A model generated the notes under the pieces. It was not told the origin of the DNA. It searched no databases and saw only the letters and a list, made by a program, of their open reading frames with translations. Positions 17,581 through 25,208 of a stretch of 64,000 bases of DNA are shown piece after piece. Position 1 is the stretch's first letter. Each line of letters begins with the position of its first letter. This stretch comes from CAZLFA01 sp964558665 (GTDB lineage: Bacteria > Desulfobacterota > Syntrophia > Syntrophales > PHBD01), in the NCBI GenBank assembly GCA_964558665.1, contig CAZLFA010000012.1:1-64000 (forward strand), in the 5' to 3' direction. The translations under genes were made by a program, and so were the position numbers.

Positions 17581-18450
17581 ATGGGTTGCAAGCCAAATCC
17601 GGAGGACATAGCCGGCGGTCAGGCGATAATTGAAGGCGTGATGATGCGCCACGGAAATAAGATAGCATCGGCGGTGAGAAAGCCTGACAAGGAAATCGCC
17701 ATCATGGAGCAGGACTACATACCTTTCACCAAGCGTTATAAGCCCCTGGGGTTCATGTTTATCCGGGGATTTGTAACCCTGGTGGAGATGATGATCATCG
17801 GCGTGAAAAGCCTGATGTTCTCAGCAGAGATGGCTCTGGCGGAAGAAGAGGAGAAGCCGAAAAAATGGGAAATGGCGGTGTCGATGATGTTCAGTTTTTC
17901 GCTGGCGCTGCTGCTTTTCGTAGTAATACCGGCCTACTGTTTCACACTGCTGAAGGGCTTCATTTCCAATACGATACTCCTTAATATCATTGAAGGACTG
18001 ATCCGCATGGGGATCTTCCTGGGATTCCTGTCAACCACACTGCTCATGGAGGACATGAGAAGGGTTTTCATGTATCACGGCGCGGAACATATGACCGTTT
18101 TTGCATGGGAGGACGGCCAGGAACTGACGGTGGAAAACATAAAGAACTATTCCACCCGCCATCCCCGCTGCGGTACAAGCTTCATACTGGTGGTCATGAT
18201 AACCTCTATTATTGTCTTTTCCCTGCTGGGACGTCCTGATTTCGTCCATAGGGTTATCTATAAAATCACCCTGCTTCCCTTTATTGCCGGTATATCGTAC
18301 GAAGTGATTCGTTATACGGGGAAACACAGGCACTGGCGTTGGGTGCAGTTTATGAGCTGGCCCGGGCTTATGCTGCAGAAGATCACCACCCGCAAACCCA
18401 CCGACGACCAGATTGAGGTGGCTATCGCCGCCATGAAGAAGGTTATCTGA
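17581..18450 (+). CDS. DUF1385 membrane protein (YqhQ family)
   Basis: A 289-residue membrane protein of the DUF1385/YqhQ family. The conserved N-terminal GGQAIIEGVMMRH is followed by four to five hydrophobic segments. The family-defining cytoplasmic motif FMYHGAEHMTVFAWE is at about residue 160, and a later CGTSF motif follows. The Glu and His residues suggest a metal site, so a metal-dependent enzyme is often proposed; the reaction is unknown. It converges on the HD gene at 18710-19255, with a nested-palindrome element between them. Confidence 0.88.
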   Translation: MGCKPNPEDIAGGQAIIEGVMMRHGNKIASAVRKPDKEIAIMEQDYIPFTKRYKPLGFMFIRGFVTLVEMMIIGVKSLMFSAEMALAEEEEKPKKWEMAVSMMFSFSLALLLFVVIPAYCFTLLKGFISNTILLNIIEGLIRMGIFLGFLSTTLLMEDMRRVFMYHGAEHMTVFAWEDGQELTVENIKNYSTRHPRCGTSFILVVMITSIIVFSLLGRPDFVHRVIYKITLLPFIAGISYEVIRYTGKHRHWRWVQFMSWPGLMLQKITTRKPTDDQIEVAIAAMKKVI

Positions 18451-18529
18451 GGCAATCATCGACACATTAACGAAGTAAGGGCCATTTTGCTGACAGGACT
18501 TGATCACACACATTATCAGTTGCAATAAA

Positions 18530-18703
18530 CCCAGATTACGCAATAGAACTTATAGGCACTGGGATAAGTGAATATTATCCTGGTCAAAGGGGTTTTCAAG
18601 CGGCGAATCAAATATTTTTCTTGTGAAAAATATTCTGAGCCGCGGAAAGTCTCTTTGACCAGGATGCCAGAGGGTATTACTTTTTTTTATTGCGTAATCT
18701 GGG
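18530..18703. repeat. Nested-palindrome element, copy 1 (174 bp)
   Basis: The outer 16-bp arms are perfectly inverted: cccagattacgcaata (18530-18545) and tattgcgtaatctggg (18688-18703). Inside, tcctggtcaaag (18578-18589) pairs with 18653-18664, GCGGC (18600-18604) with GCCGC (18639-18643), and aatatttttc (18611-18620) with gaaaaatatt (18625-18634) around a 4-base loop. The element could form a long hairpin. It lies between two convergent genes and ends 7 bases from the HD gene stop. A second copy is at 21118-21287 and a half copy at 47454-47515. Confidence 0.9.
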
Positions 18704-18709
18704 ATAAAT

Positions 18710-19255
18710 TCATGCAAAGACACGGGTAACATCTGACCTGAATTTGTGGATTAACCTTTCAATGCCGGCTTCCGGCAACCTTTCCGAAAAAAGGGCAACC
18801 AGTGTTTGGTAATACCATTTCTGCTTCTCTTTTGGCCGGTTGAACCTCTTCCAGACTTTGTCTCCCAATATTTCATAATCATCGCAGATGGCCTGTATGT
18901 TATCACTCTTGTCGGCCAGCGAAATCATCAATACCTCCGGAGAGGCTTCTCTAAGACGCTTGATTGTATGACATTTACGGTTTTCCCACGTATAATCGGA
19001 TTTGTTCGGTTCTGAAACGGCATTTACAAATTCGAAGACCTCCACACCGAACAAAGTAATCAAATCGTCGCCGGTAACACGGGTGTCTTCCAGGGTATCG
19101 TGCAGAATTCCCGCGCTGACAACAGGTTCCCGGCATTTATGCTCTATCAGTATCTTTGCGACATTAAGAGGATGTACAATGTAAGGGATTCTGGTTCCTT
19201 TGCGGTACTGACCTGTATGTGCTTTGGCGGCAAATTCTATAGCTTTGAAGATCAT
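18710..19255 (-). CDS. MESH1-like HD hydrolase (putative (p)ppGpp pyrophosphohydrolase)
   Basis: A 181-residue HD-superfamily protein matching the hydrolase half of RelA/SpoT and stand-alone small alarmone hydrolases (MESH1, about 180 residues). The metal-binding pattern is complete: His28 in YIVHPLN, His52-Asp53 in ILHDTLED with Glu56-Asp57, and Asp115 in LADKSDN. It has no synthetase, TGS or ACT domain. The probable reaction is removal of the 3'-pyrophosphate from (p)ppGpp with Mn2+, in the cytoplasm; this is inferred from the motifs. It is divergent from the phosphoesterase-nucleotidyltransferase gene at 19415, with about 160 AT-rich bases between them for promoters. Confidence 0.85.
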   Translation of the reverse strand: MIFKAIEFAAKAHTGQYRKGTRIPYIVHPLNVAKILIEHKCREPVVSAGILHDTLEDTRVTGDDLITLFGVEVFEFVNAVSEPNKSDYTWENRKCHTIKRLREASPEVLMISLADKSDNIQAICDDYEILGDKVWKRFNRPKEKQKWYYQTLVALFSERLPEAGIERLIHKFRSDVTRVFA

Positions 19256-19414
19256 AAGAAACCCGTCATATGGAAGTTCGTCTTGTAAGGTTTTTTATAA
19301 CGAATAAATATTCCTTCATTTCATTGTAATGGAAATTCATTTCCGTTTACTGAGATACTCCTATATAATAAGATATCATATTCAGAAGGGAAAATTATCA
19401 AAGGATATTATCTC

Positions 19415-21097
19415 ATGCGGATTATCTATATTGCAGATATCCACGGCGCCTTCGAAAGAGTAAAGACTCTGCTGTCTGAGACGTTTGCAGATGTCTATAT
19501 CATTGCCGGCGATTTAATCGATATACCGTTTTATAACATGAACGCGGCAATTAATTATCACGAGCTGCAATCGTATCTTTACGGCCTGAGAAAAAAAATG
19601 AACCAGGAATCAATGAACATTGAAGACTTTGTCGATCAGTTGACGACCAACCCGTGGATTTCCGAAGAAGACGAAGAAAAAGGAAGCAGATATCAGCAGT
19701 ACACGATCCGTGCCCGGCGGGTGCTGCATCAGAAGTATAAAATCCTTGAAAATATCGTCTCCATAAAACAGAAATCCCAGGTCTTTTGCATACCAGGCAA
19801 CTATGACATGGACCTTCGCTTCACGTCCCTTCATCTGCGCGATCTGCAGCTCAAGTGCCACGAGGTCAGGGGATTGAAGTTTGCGGGATACGGCGGAGCC
19901 GACGTCTGGACGCCGGGAATACCTCAGCGCTATATCGTTCCCTATCGGGCAGGCATCGGGATGAACTATAAGGACAATGAGATGTACAACTTTTTTAAAG
20001 AAACAAGCCCGGACATTATTGTCGCTCATCAGCCGGCTCACGGCGTTCACGACCGGGTCACACAGTTCGGCACATCCGGTTCTCCTTCACTCAGGCATTA
20101 CTGCGACAATCATAAGGTACTGATGTGCCTGACAGGGCATATCCACATGGATTGGGGATTCCAGGCTGCCGAAGACACTGTTTATCTCAACCCTTCAAAT
20201 TTCGGCGAAGTGACGACGCTTACCGGCAATGTCTCCGAGGGCGGTTTCTTTTATTCCATAGACATCGATGAGATGACTATCAAAAGGATTGTCTTTAAGA
20301 AGATGGTAAGCGACAGGGTTTACGACATTGCAGACTACTTCCGGGAGGGGAAAAAATGGGTGGAAAGGATAGTGGATCATGAAAGATTCTATGCCCTGAA
20401 AAACGGCACAAATTATGACACCAAGATTCAAAAGTATTCCCACATCCCTGAGATTGAGATGTACAATGAAATAAAACGTTTTTTCAGGATGTTTCAGACC
20501 GAGGAAACGGAAGACAGGCTGGACAAACTTGAACAGATAACGCGTTTGATCGAAGACAGGGTACAGGACAATATCGCTATGGATGTCGTTGGCTCGACAA
20601 ATATGGGGCTGTGCCAGGAGGGTTCGGATATTGATTTTGTTCTCTACGTCAGGTGTGATCAGGAAAGCCATGCTGATATAGCCGCATGCGAACAATACCG
20701 GAAAGCAAAACAGATAATCGATGAAACCCTGAGAGGAAAATATGAGTTTCAGATTATGGATGCAATCGATCTCAACACAGTGGAAAGATCGATCAGGGAA
20801 AGAAATTTTGAATGCTTCATGACGCAGCTTTTTGTCTTCTATCGCGCCATATGCCGCCCCATCAACTACCGCGCCATTTCTCCCGTAGAAGACCTTTTAA
20901 ACAAAGACATGGAGTTCCGTGCAGAACTGGAAGGGAGCATACGCACCTATCTCCGTATATTTATCAACACCTCACAGCATACACGGTCATTCGACAAATA
21001 TGAAAACCGCATCAAATCACTCGGCATCAATATGCCCGAATCCATAAAGGCCATCATCAAGACATATCTTTACAGAAATGAGGAAACGAAGGAATAG
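19415..21097 (+). CDS. Metallophosphoesterase-nucleotidyltransferase fusion protein
   Basis: A 560-residue two-domain protein. Residues 1 to about 300 form a calcineurin-like metallophosphoesterase: Asp8 and His10 in IADIHG, Asp33 in AGDLID, IPGNYDMD, and LTGHIHMDWG near the end of the domain. After a helical linker, residues about 370-550 form a Pol-beta-type nucleotidyltransferase with Gly393-Ser394 in VVGSTNMG and the metal-binding Asp405 and Asp407 in GSDIDFVLY. One half removes a phosphate or cuts a phosphodiester, the other transfers a nucleotide; the substrate is unknown. AAAGGAT is 8 bases before the ATG. It is flanked by two copies of the nested-palindrome element and divergent from a MESH1-like gene. 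Confidence 0.87.
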   Translation: MRIIYIADIHGAFERVKTLLSETFADVYIIAGDLIDIPFYNMNAAINYHELQSYLYGLRKKMNQESMNIEDFVDQLTTNPWISEEDEEKGSRYQQYTIRARRVLHQKYKILENIVSIKQKSQVFCIPGNYDMDLRFTSLHLRDLQLKCHEVRGLKFAGYGGADVWTPGIPQRYIVPYRAGIGMNYKDNEMYNFFKETSPDIIVAHQPAHGVHDRVTQFGTSGSPSLRHYCDNHKVLMCLTGHIHMDWGFQAAEDTVYLNPSNFGEVTTLTGNVSEGGFFYSIDIDEMTIKRIVFKKMVSDRVYDIADYFREGKKWVERIVDHERFYALKNGTNYDTKIQKYSHIPEIEMYNEIKRFFRMFQTEETEDRLDKLEQITRLIEDRVQDNIAMDVVGSTNMGLCQEGSDIDFVLYVRCDQESHADIAACEQYRKAKQIIDETLRGKYEFQIMDAIDLNTVERSIRERNFECFMTQLFVFYRAICRPINYRAISPVEDLLNKDMEFRAELEGSIRTYLRIFINTSQHTRSFDKYENRIKSLGINMPESIKAIIKTYLYRNEETKE

Positions 21098-21117
21098 CAG
21101 GCAATAGATTATTTAAG

Positions 21118-21287
21118 CCGGATTAAGCAACAGAATGTATAGACACTTGGATAAGTGAATATTATCCTGGTCAAAGGGGTTTTCAAGCGGCGAATCAAAT
21201 ATTTTTCCTGTGAAAAATATTCTGAGCCGCGAAAAGTCTCTCTGATCAGGATGTCAAAGGATATTTCTTTTTTGTCGCTTAATCCGG
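21118..21287. repeat. Nested-palindrome element, copy 2 (170 bp)
   Basis: Same orientation and internal stems as the copy at 18530-18703. The outer arms here are ccggattaagc (21118-21128) and gcttaatccgg (21277-21287), which differ from copy 1 at two positions on each side, yet stay complementary (A-T to G-C and C-G to A-T). In the inner stem one C becomes T, keeping a G-U pair. It lies between the convergent phosphoesterase fusion and CULT genes and ends 2 bases before the CULT stop codon. Confidence 0.9.
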
Positions 21288-21289
21288 GT

Positions 21290-21775
21290 TTAATGCTGTT
21301 TTATTTTTTTTATGAGATTATCCATGATCAGCCCGAAGAAAGTTGCCTCTTCCGACTGGTAGTACCAGCCGAGATGTAGCAGGCATTTTGAGCAGACGGC
21401 AACGGCCCAGGCATATCCGGGAAACCAGGTAAACTCATATGTAGGTATGCCGTGAATGTAGCATCCGCTTGCGGAGGAAAAACATCCTATCTGAAAGGTA
21501 ATGAATGCTGGATTCGTAAAGCTGTGCTGATGCCGGCCATTGACGGCAATCATGTGCTCTGCGGTTGTTATTTCATTTTTACAGCGTCGGCAAAGGATCG
21601 GGTTTCTTTCTCTTTGAACAAAAACTCCTTTACTATCCTCTATGGAAACTGTTTCGTCGGGTGTCTGTGCGCCTTTTTTCAGGGTGAATTGAATCAATTT
21701 TTTTGGCAAAAGGCCTGCCGGGCAAAAATCCTTTGCCATTTCAAATCTGTTTATGCCAAAAAATAGACTATACAT
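21290..21775 (-). CDS. CULT (cereblon-like ligand-binding) domain protein
   Basis: A 161-residue protein whose C-terminal ~100 residues match the CULT domain, the thalidomide-binding domain of eukaryotic cereblon that is also found in bacteria. The zinc ligands Cys62, Cys65 (CRRC) and Cys128, Cys131 (CSKC) are present. The three tryptophans of the aromatic cage are Trp117 and Trp123 in WFPGYAW and Trp137 in LGWYY. There is no Lon-like or helical adaptor domain. The natural ligand of bacterial CULT proteins is unknown; uridine-like and cyclic-imide ligands bind known homologues. The N-terminal ~55 residues are not recognised. The start is uncertain: Met13 (at 21739) is an alternative, and neither has a good ribosome-binding site. 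Confidence 0.85.
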   Translation of the reverse strand: MYSLFFGINRFEMAKDFCPAGLLPKKLIQFTLKKGAQTPDETVSIEDSKGVFVQRERNPILCRRCKNEITTAEHMIAVNGRHQHSFTNPAFITFQIGCFSSASGCYIHGIPTYEFTWFPGYAWAVAVCSKCLLHLGWYYQSEEATFFGLIMDNLIKKIKQH

Positions 21776-21914
21776 TCGTCACGCATTGGCGTTATAATAG
21801 AAATGAATAAAAAAAAATTTTACCAGTCAGCATTCTGATCATAACGGTAATCTCACAGCGTTGTCAACGTAATAACCAACCACAATCACATTAATCTATG
21901 GAGGAGGTGCTAAT

Positions 21915-22250
21915 ATGTCAGCGAAAATTCTTATTAAACGACGCGTACCGGCTGATAAGGAAGAGCAGTTATTAAACCTCATCAAGCGCCTCAGGAGTAT
22001 GGCTGTAACTCAACCCGGCTATATATCAGGGGAGACACTCCGTAGCGTGGAAAACGCCGATGAATATCTCGTCATCAGCACCTGGCAGAGCGTAGATGAC
22101 TGGAAGGCATGGGAAGCCGGCAAAGATCGCATTGAGATTCAGGAACAGATAGACAAGTTGCTGGGAGACAAGACAACTTGCAGCGTTTATTACTATCCTC
22201 ACAAGAGCGGAGCACGTTTGAGCGGATTCAAGGGATGGGAGGGCGGATGA
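21915..22250 (+). CDS. ABM-domain (antibiotic biosynthesis monooxygenase-like) protein
   Basis: A 111-residue dimeric alpha/beta-barrel protein of the ABM superfamily. It starts AKILIKRRVPADKEEQLL, has the typical helix-strand block QPGYISGETLRS, and ends its core with YLVISTWQSVDDWKAWE. Such proteins are small quinol or polyketide monooxygenases, haem-degrading enzymes or stress-sensor domains; no cofactor ligand distinguishes these here. A strong GGAGGAGG site lies 7 bases before the ATG. It is followed by a decayed kinase gene. Confidence 0.82.
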   Translation: MSAKILIKRRVPADKEEQLLNLIKRLRSMAVTQPGYISGETLRSVENADEYLVISTWQSVDDWKAWEAGKDRIEIQEQIDKLLGDKTTCSVYYYPHKSGARLSGFKGWEGG

Positions 22251-22274
22251 TCTATTCAAAAGACAATCCATAAA

Positions 22275-22440
22275 ATGAAAGATAAGCTTTTTCACGTCTT
22301 TGGTCTGGGACAGTGTTCACTTGACTATGTAGGCATTATCGAAGATTACCCGCCCCTCGATGTAAAATGAGAATTTGCCAATATTTGATGAAGAGTGGCG
22401 GGTGGGGAACCGGGTGATTATTACCTTGGAATGAAGTGGT
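22275..22440 (+). pseudogene. N-terminal remnant of a PfkB-family sugar kinase
   Basis: An ATG at 22275 opens a 31-residue reading frame, FHVFGLGQCSLDYVGIIEDY..., that matches the start of PfkB/ribokinase-type carbohydrate kinases. It stops at a TGA (22368-22370), where the family usually has a Cys codon. Reading continues as EFANI in the same frame, then needs a frame shift to give LMKSGGWGTG, where homologues have a GG(P)-rich motif. Nothing of the remaining ~270 residues is present before rpoH, so the gene is truncated as well as disrupted. Confidence 0.65.
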
Positions 22441-22514
22441 TAAAACACTTGACTAATATGTTCAAGGGCATTAAACAGTTTTTTTCTGATTGACACTAAG
22501 CGAGGGGACAAATT

Positions 22515-23375
22515 TTGGAACTGCCGGCAATTACAGGTACACTTGATTTATATATTGCAGAGATCAACCGCTTTTCAATTCTAACTGCAGAAGAGGAATT
22601 CAGTCTGGCGGTAAGACTGAAGAAATATAACGACATGGAGGCGGCCGAAAAACTGGTTGTCAGCAATCTGCGCTTCGTTGTCAGGATCGCCCATGAATAC
22701 AGAAATTACGGGATGAAGCTGGCCGACCTGATACAGGAGGGGAATATCGGCCTTATGCACGCAGTAAAGAAATTTGACCCGTATAAGGGTTACCGCCTCA
22801 TATCATACGCCGTGTGGTGGATCAGGGCTTATATTCAGAACTTCATCATCAAATCATGGAGCTTGGTCAAGATAGGCACAACGCAGACACAGAGAAAACT
22901 TTTTTTCAAGCTTAATCAGGCAAAGAAACGTCTGGAAGCAATATCCCAAAAGAATCCGGAATTCGGGGAAATCGCCGAATCCCTGGGAGTAAAAACTCTC
23001 GACATAGAAGAAATGGATCTGCGGTTGAGCAACCGCGACGTGTCTCTTGATGCTACAATAAATGAAGACGGAGAAACCGCCCATCTGGATTACCTGACCT
23101 ATGAGGGAGATGACCAGGAAACAAGCCTGATTAAAAAAGAAGAAATGACCCTGATCAGGGACAACATAGCCGGGGCATTGACGAAGCTGAATGAGAAGGA
23201 AAGCTACATAGTCAAACACCGCATCATGGCCGACGATCCGGAGACCCTTCAGGAGATCGGAAACCGCTATAATATAACACGTGAACGAGCCAGGCAGATC
23301 GAGAAGCAGGCGCTGAAAAAGCTAGCATTGGCTCTGCCTTACCTGAGCAAGGAACCGGAGTTGTTGGAGGGTTAG
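22515..23375 (+). CDS. rpoH: RNA polymerase sigma-32 type factor (RpoH)
   Basis: A 286-residue sigma-70-family factor of the RpoH group, which directs polymerase to heat-shock promoters. Region 1.2/2.1 starts with LDLYIAEINRFSILTAEEE. Region 2 contains NLRFVVRIAHEYRNYGMKLADLIQ and the -10-reading YRLISYAVWWIRAYIQ. The RpoH-box-like segment QTQRKLFFKLNQAKKRL is present, and region 4.2 ends GNRYNITRERARQIEKQALKKL. The start is TTG at 22515, supported by GAGGGG 8 bases upstream. The stop codon overlaps that of dnaB on the other strand, so no terminator lies between them. Confidence 0.93.
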   Translation: MELPAITGTLDLYIAEINRFSILTAEEEFSLAVRLKKYNDMEAAEKLVVSNLRFVVRIAHEYRNYGMKLADLIQEGNIGLMHAVKKFDPYKGYRLISYAVWWIRAYIQNFIIKSWSLVKIGTTQTQRKLFFKLNQAKKRLEAISQKNPEFGEIAESLGVKTLDIEEMDLRLSNRDVSLDATINEDGETAHLDYLTYEGDDQETSLIKKEEMTLIRDNIAGALTKLNEKESYIVKHRIMADDPETLQEIGNRYNITRERARQIEKQALKKLALALPYLSKEPELLEG

Positions 23376-24733
23376 GTTATCGAATCGCCTCTGGAAAGAT
23401 TTTCAAAGCAGGTAAATTTTTCAAGAAAAGCCAGCTTAACAATGCCGATAGGGCCGTTTCGCTGCTTGCCGATGATTATTTCCGCAATCCCTTTATCAGG
23501 ATTGTCCTCAGAACGGTTATACACCTCATCCCTGTAGATAAAAGCAATTACATCGGCATCCTGTTCAATGGCGCCTGACTCCCTCAGATCGGCCATCTGC
23601 GGTCTTCTGTTCGTTCTGTCTTCCACTTTTCGATTCAACTGCGACAAAGCTATCACAGGGACATTCAATTCCTTGGCGAGGGCCTTCAAAGACCTGCTTA
23701 TCTCCGATATTTCCTGCTCTCTATTGTCTTTGAATCCACCGCCTCTCATTAACTGCAGGTAATCAAGAATTATCAACCCCAGCCCCTGATCGGCTTTCAG
23801 CCTTCTTGCCTTGGCTTTCATCTCCAGCACTGTGATAGCAGGCGTGTCATCAATAAAAATCGGCGCTTCGGAAAGGCGGCTGGCCGCGGCAATCAGCCTC
23901 GGCCAATCGGTCTCGCCAAGAAAACCCTTGCGGATACGCTGCGAATCCACCTTGGCATCGGAAGACAACATTCTGATGGCCAACTGCTCTTTGGACATTT
24001 CCAGCGAAAAGACCGCCACGGGGACACCGCTTTCTGCAGCGGCATTCTTGGCTATGTCCAGAGCAAAGGCGGTTTTGCCCATACTGGGACGGCCGGCGAT
24101 GATGATAAGATCGGATTTTTGAAGACCCGAAGTGAGTTCATCGATTCTCTCAAATCCTGTAGGAACCCCGGTCACCAGCTCCTTTCTCTCAAACAGCCGC
24201 TCTATTGTTTTGATGCTCTCCTTGACGACCGATTTAAAAGGATAGAAGGTAGGCCGCACCTTGTTTTCCGAGATTTCAAAAATAGTATGCTCGGCTTCGT
24301 CAAGGACCCGATCAATATCAGCGCCTACATTGTAACTCTTGTTAAGGATATCGGTAGCTGCATCTATCAGGCCTCTGAGGATGGCCTTTTCTTTGACAAT
24401 CTTTGAATAGTGCGTGATGTTGGCTGCTGACGGGACATTATCCACCAGAGAGGCCAGGTATGCCATACCACCGATCTGGTCGATCTGTTTCCTGTCTTTT
24501 AGAATATTAGCAAGCGTAATGAGGTCACACGGCTCACTTCTTTCAGAAAGATCATTGATTGCCTTGAAGATTTTTCGGTGGGCTTCGCTATAGAAATCCC
24601 CCACCTTGATTATCTCCAGGACATTGTTTAATGCCTGATTGTCAAGCAGAATCCCCCCGAGAATTGACTGCTCCGCCTCAAGATTTTGGGGAGGAATTTT
24701 ATGCAGGGAAGCATCGATGTCTTTCATCCGCAA
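23372..24733 (-). CDS. dnaB: Replicative DNA helicase DnaB
   Basis: Hexameric replicative helicase, 453 residues (normal family length). The N-terminal primase-interacting domain starts near PPQNLEAEQSILGGILLDN. The RecA-like domain carries Walker A GRPSMGKTAFALDIA at about residue 210, Walker B LIILDYLQLM, and the arginine-finger region near RGGGFKDNREQEISEISR. It follows rplI by 3 bases on the same strand, a common arrangement. It converges on rpoH with overlapping stop codons. Confidence 0.97.
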   Translation of the reverse strand: MRMKDIDASLHKIPPQNLEAEQSILGGILLDNQALNNVLEIIKVGDFYSEAHRKIFKAINDLSERSEPCDLITLANILKDRKQIDQIGGMAYLASLVDNVPSAANITHYSKIVKEKAILRGLIDAATDILNKSYNVGADIDRVLDEAEHTIFEISENKVRPTFYPFKSVVKESIKTIERLFERKELVTGVPTGFERIDELTSGLQKSDLIIIAGRPSMGKTAFALDIAKNAAAESGVPVAVFSLEMSKEQLAIRMLSSDAKVDSQRIRKGFLGETDWPRLIAAASRLSEAPIFIDDTPAITVLEMKAKARRLKADQGLGLIILDYLQLMRGGGFKDNREQEISEISRSLKALAKELNVPVIALSQLNRKVEDRTNRRPQMADLRESGAIEQDADVIAFIYRDEVYNRSEDNPDKGIAEIIIGKQRNGPIGIVKLAFLEKFTCFENLSRGDSIT

Positions 24734-24736
24734 ACC

Positions 24737-25183
24737 TTACTGTTCGGCTGTAACCACTACCTTGATTTCAGCAGCAACGCCACCCGGCATTTTTACCTTG
24801 ACGGGAAATTCACCCAGCGATTTGATGGGTTCATCCAGTTCAATCCACTTTCTGTCAATCTCGATGCCGTCTTCACGGAGTTTGCTTTCAATATCCTTAG
24901 AGTTGACGGACCCGAAAAGCTTATCCTGGTCACCGATTTTTCTTGATAACGTACATACGACACCGGATATTTTGGCGGCCAATATCTCTGCCTGCTTTTT
25001 CTGTTTTTCAACCTTCTGGAGGATGAGATTCTTTTCCTGTTCAAGTGTTTTTAAGTTCTTGCTGCTGGCCTCCACAGCCAGTCCTTTAGGGATGAGATAA
25101 TTCCGCGCATAACCGTCCGCCACTTTGATAGCATCGCCTGCTTTACCCAAGGCTTCTACATTCTCTTTCAAAATAACCTTCAT
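24737..25183 (-). CDS. rplI: 50S ribosomal protein L9
   Basis: 148 residues, the standard bL9 length. It starts MKVILKENVEALGKAGD and has the conserved N-domain motif GYARNYLIPKGLA. A long connecting helix rich in Lys/Glu and a C-terminal rRNA-binding domain follow. AGGAGG stands 6 bases before the ATG. It belongs to the rpsF-rpsR-DUF2232-rplI-dnaB cluster. Confidence 0.97.
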   Translation of the reverse strand: MKVILKENVEALGKAGDAIKVADGYARNYLIPKGLAVEASSKNLKTLEQEKNLILQKVEKQKKQAEILAAKISGVVCTLSRKIGDQDKLFGSVNSKDIESKLREDGIEIDRKWIELDEPIKSLGEFPVKVKMPGGVAAEIKVVVTAEQ

Positions 25184-25208
25184 AAAACCTCCTGTCAGTA
25201 ATATACGG

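Noticed and set aside
22368..22370. In-frame TGA as a selenocysteine codon in the kinase remnant
   Set aside because: The reading frame is broken again shortly after and the rest of the kinase is missing; no SECIS-like hairpin was evident.
22498..22520. Similarity of gaggggacaaattttgg before rpoH to gagggggcaaattttgg near 54638
   Set aside because: A short match only, and without shared flanks; probably chance.
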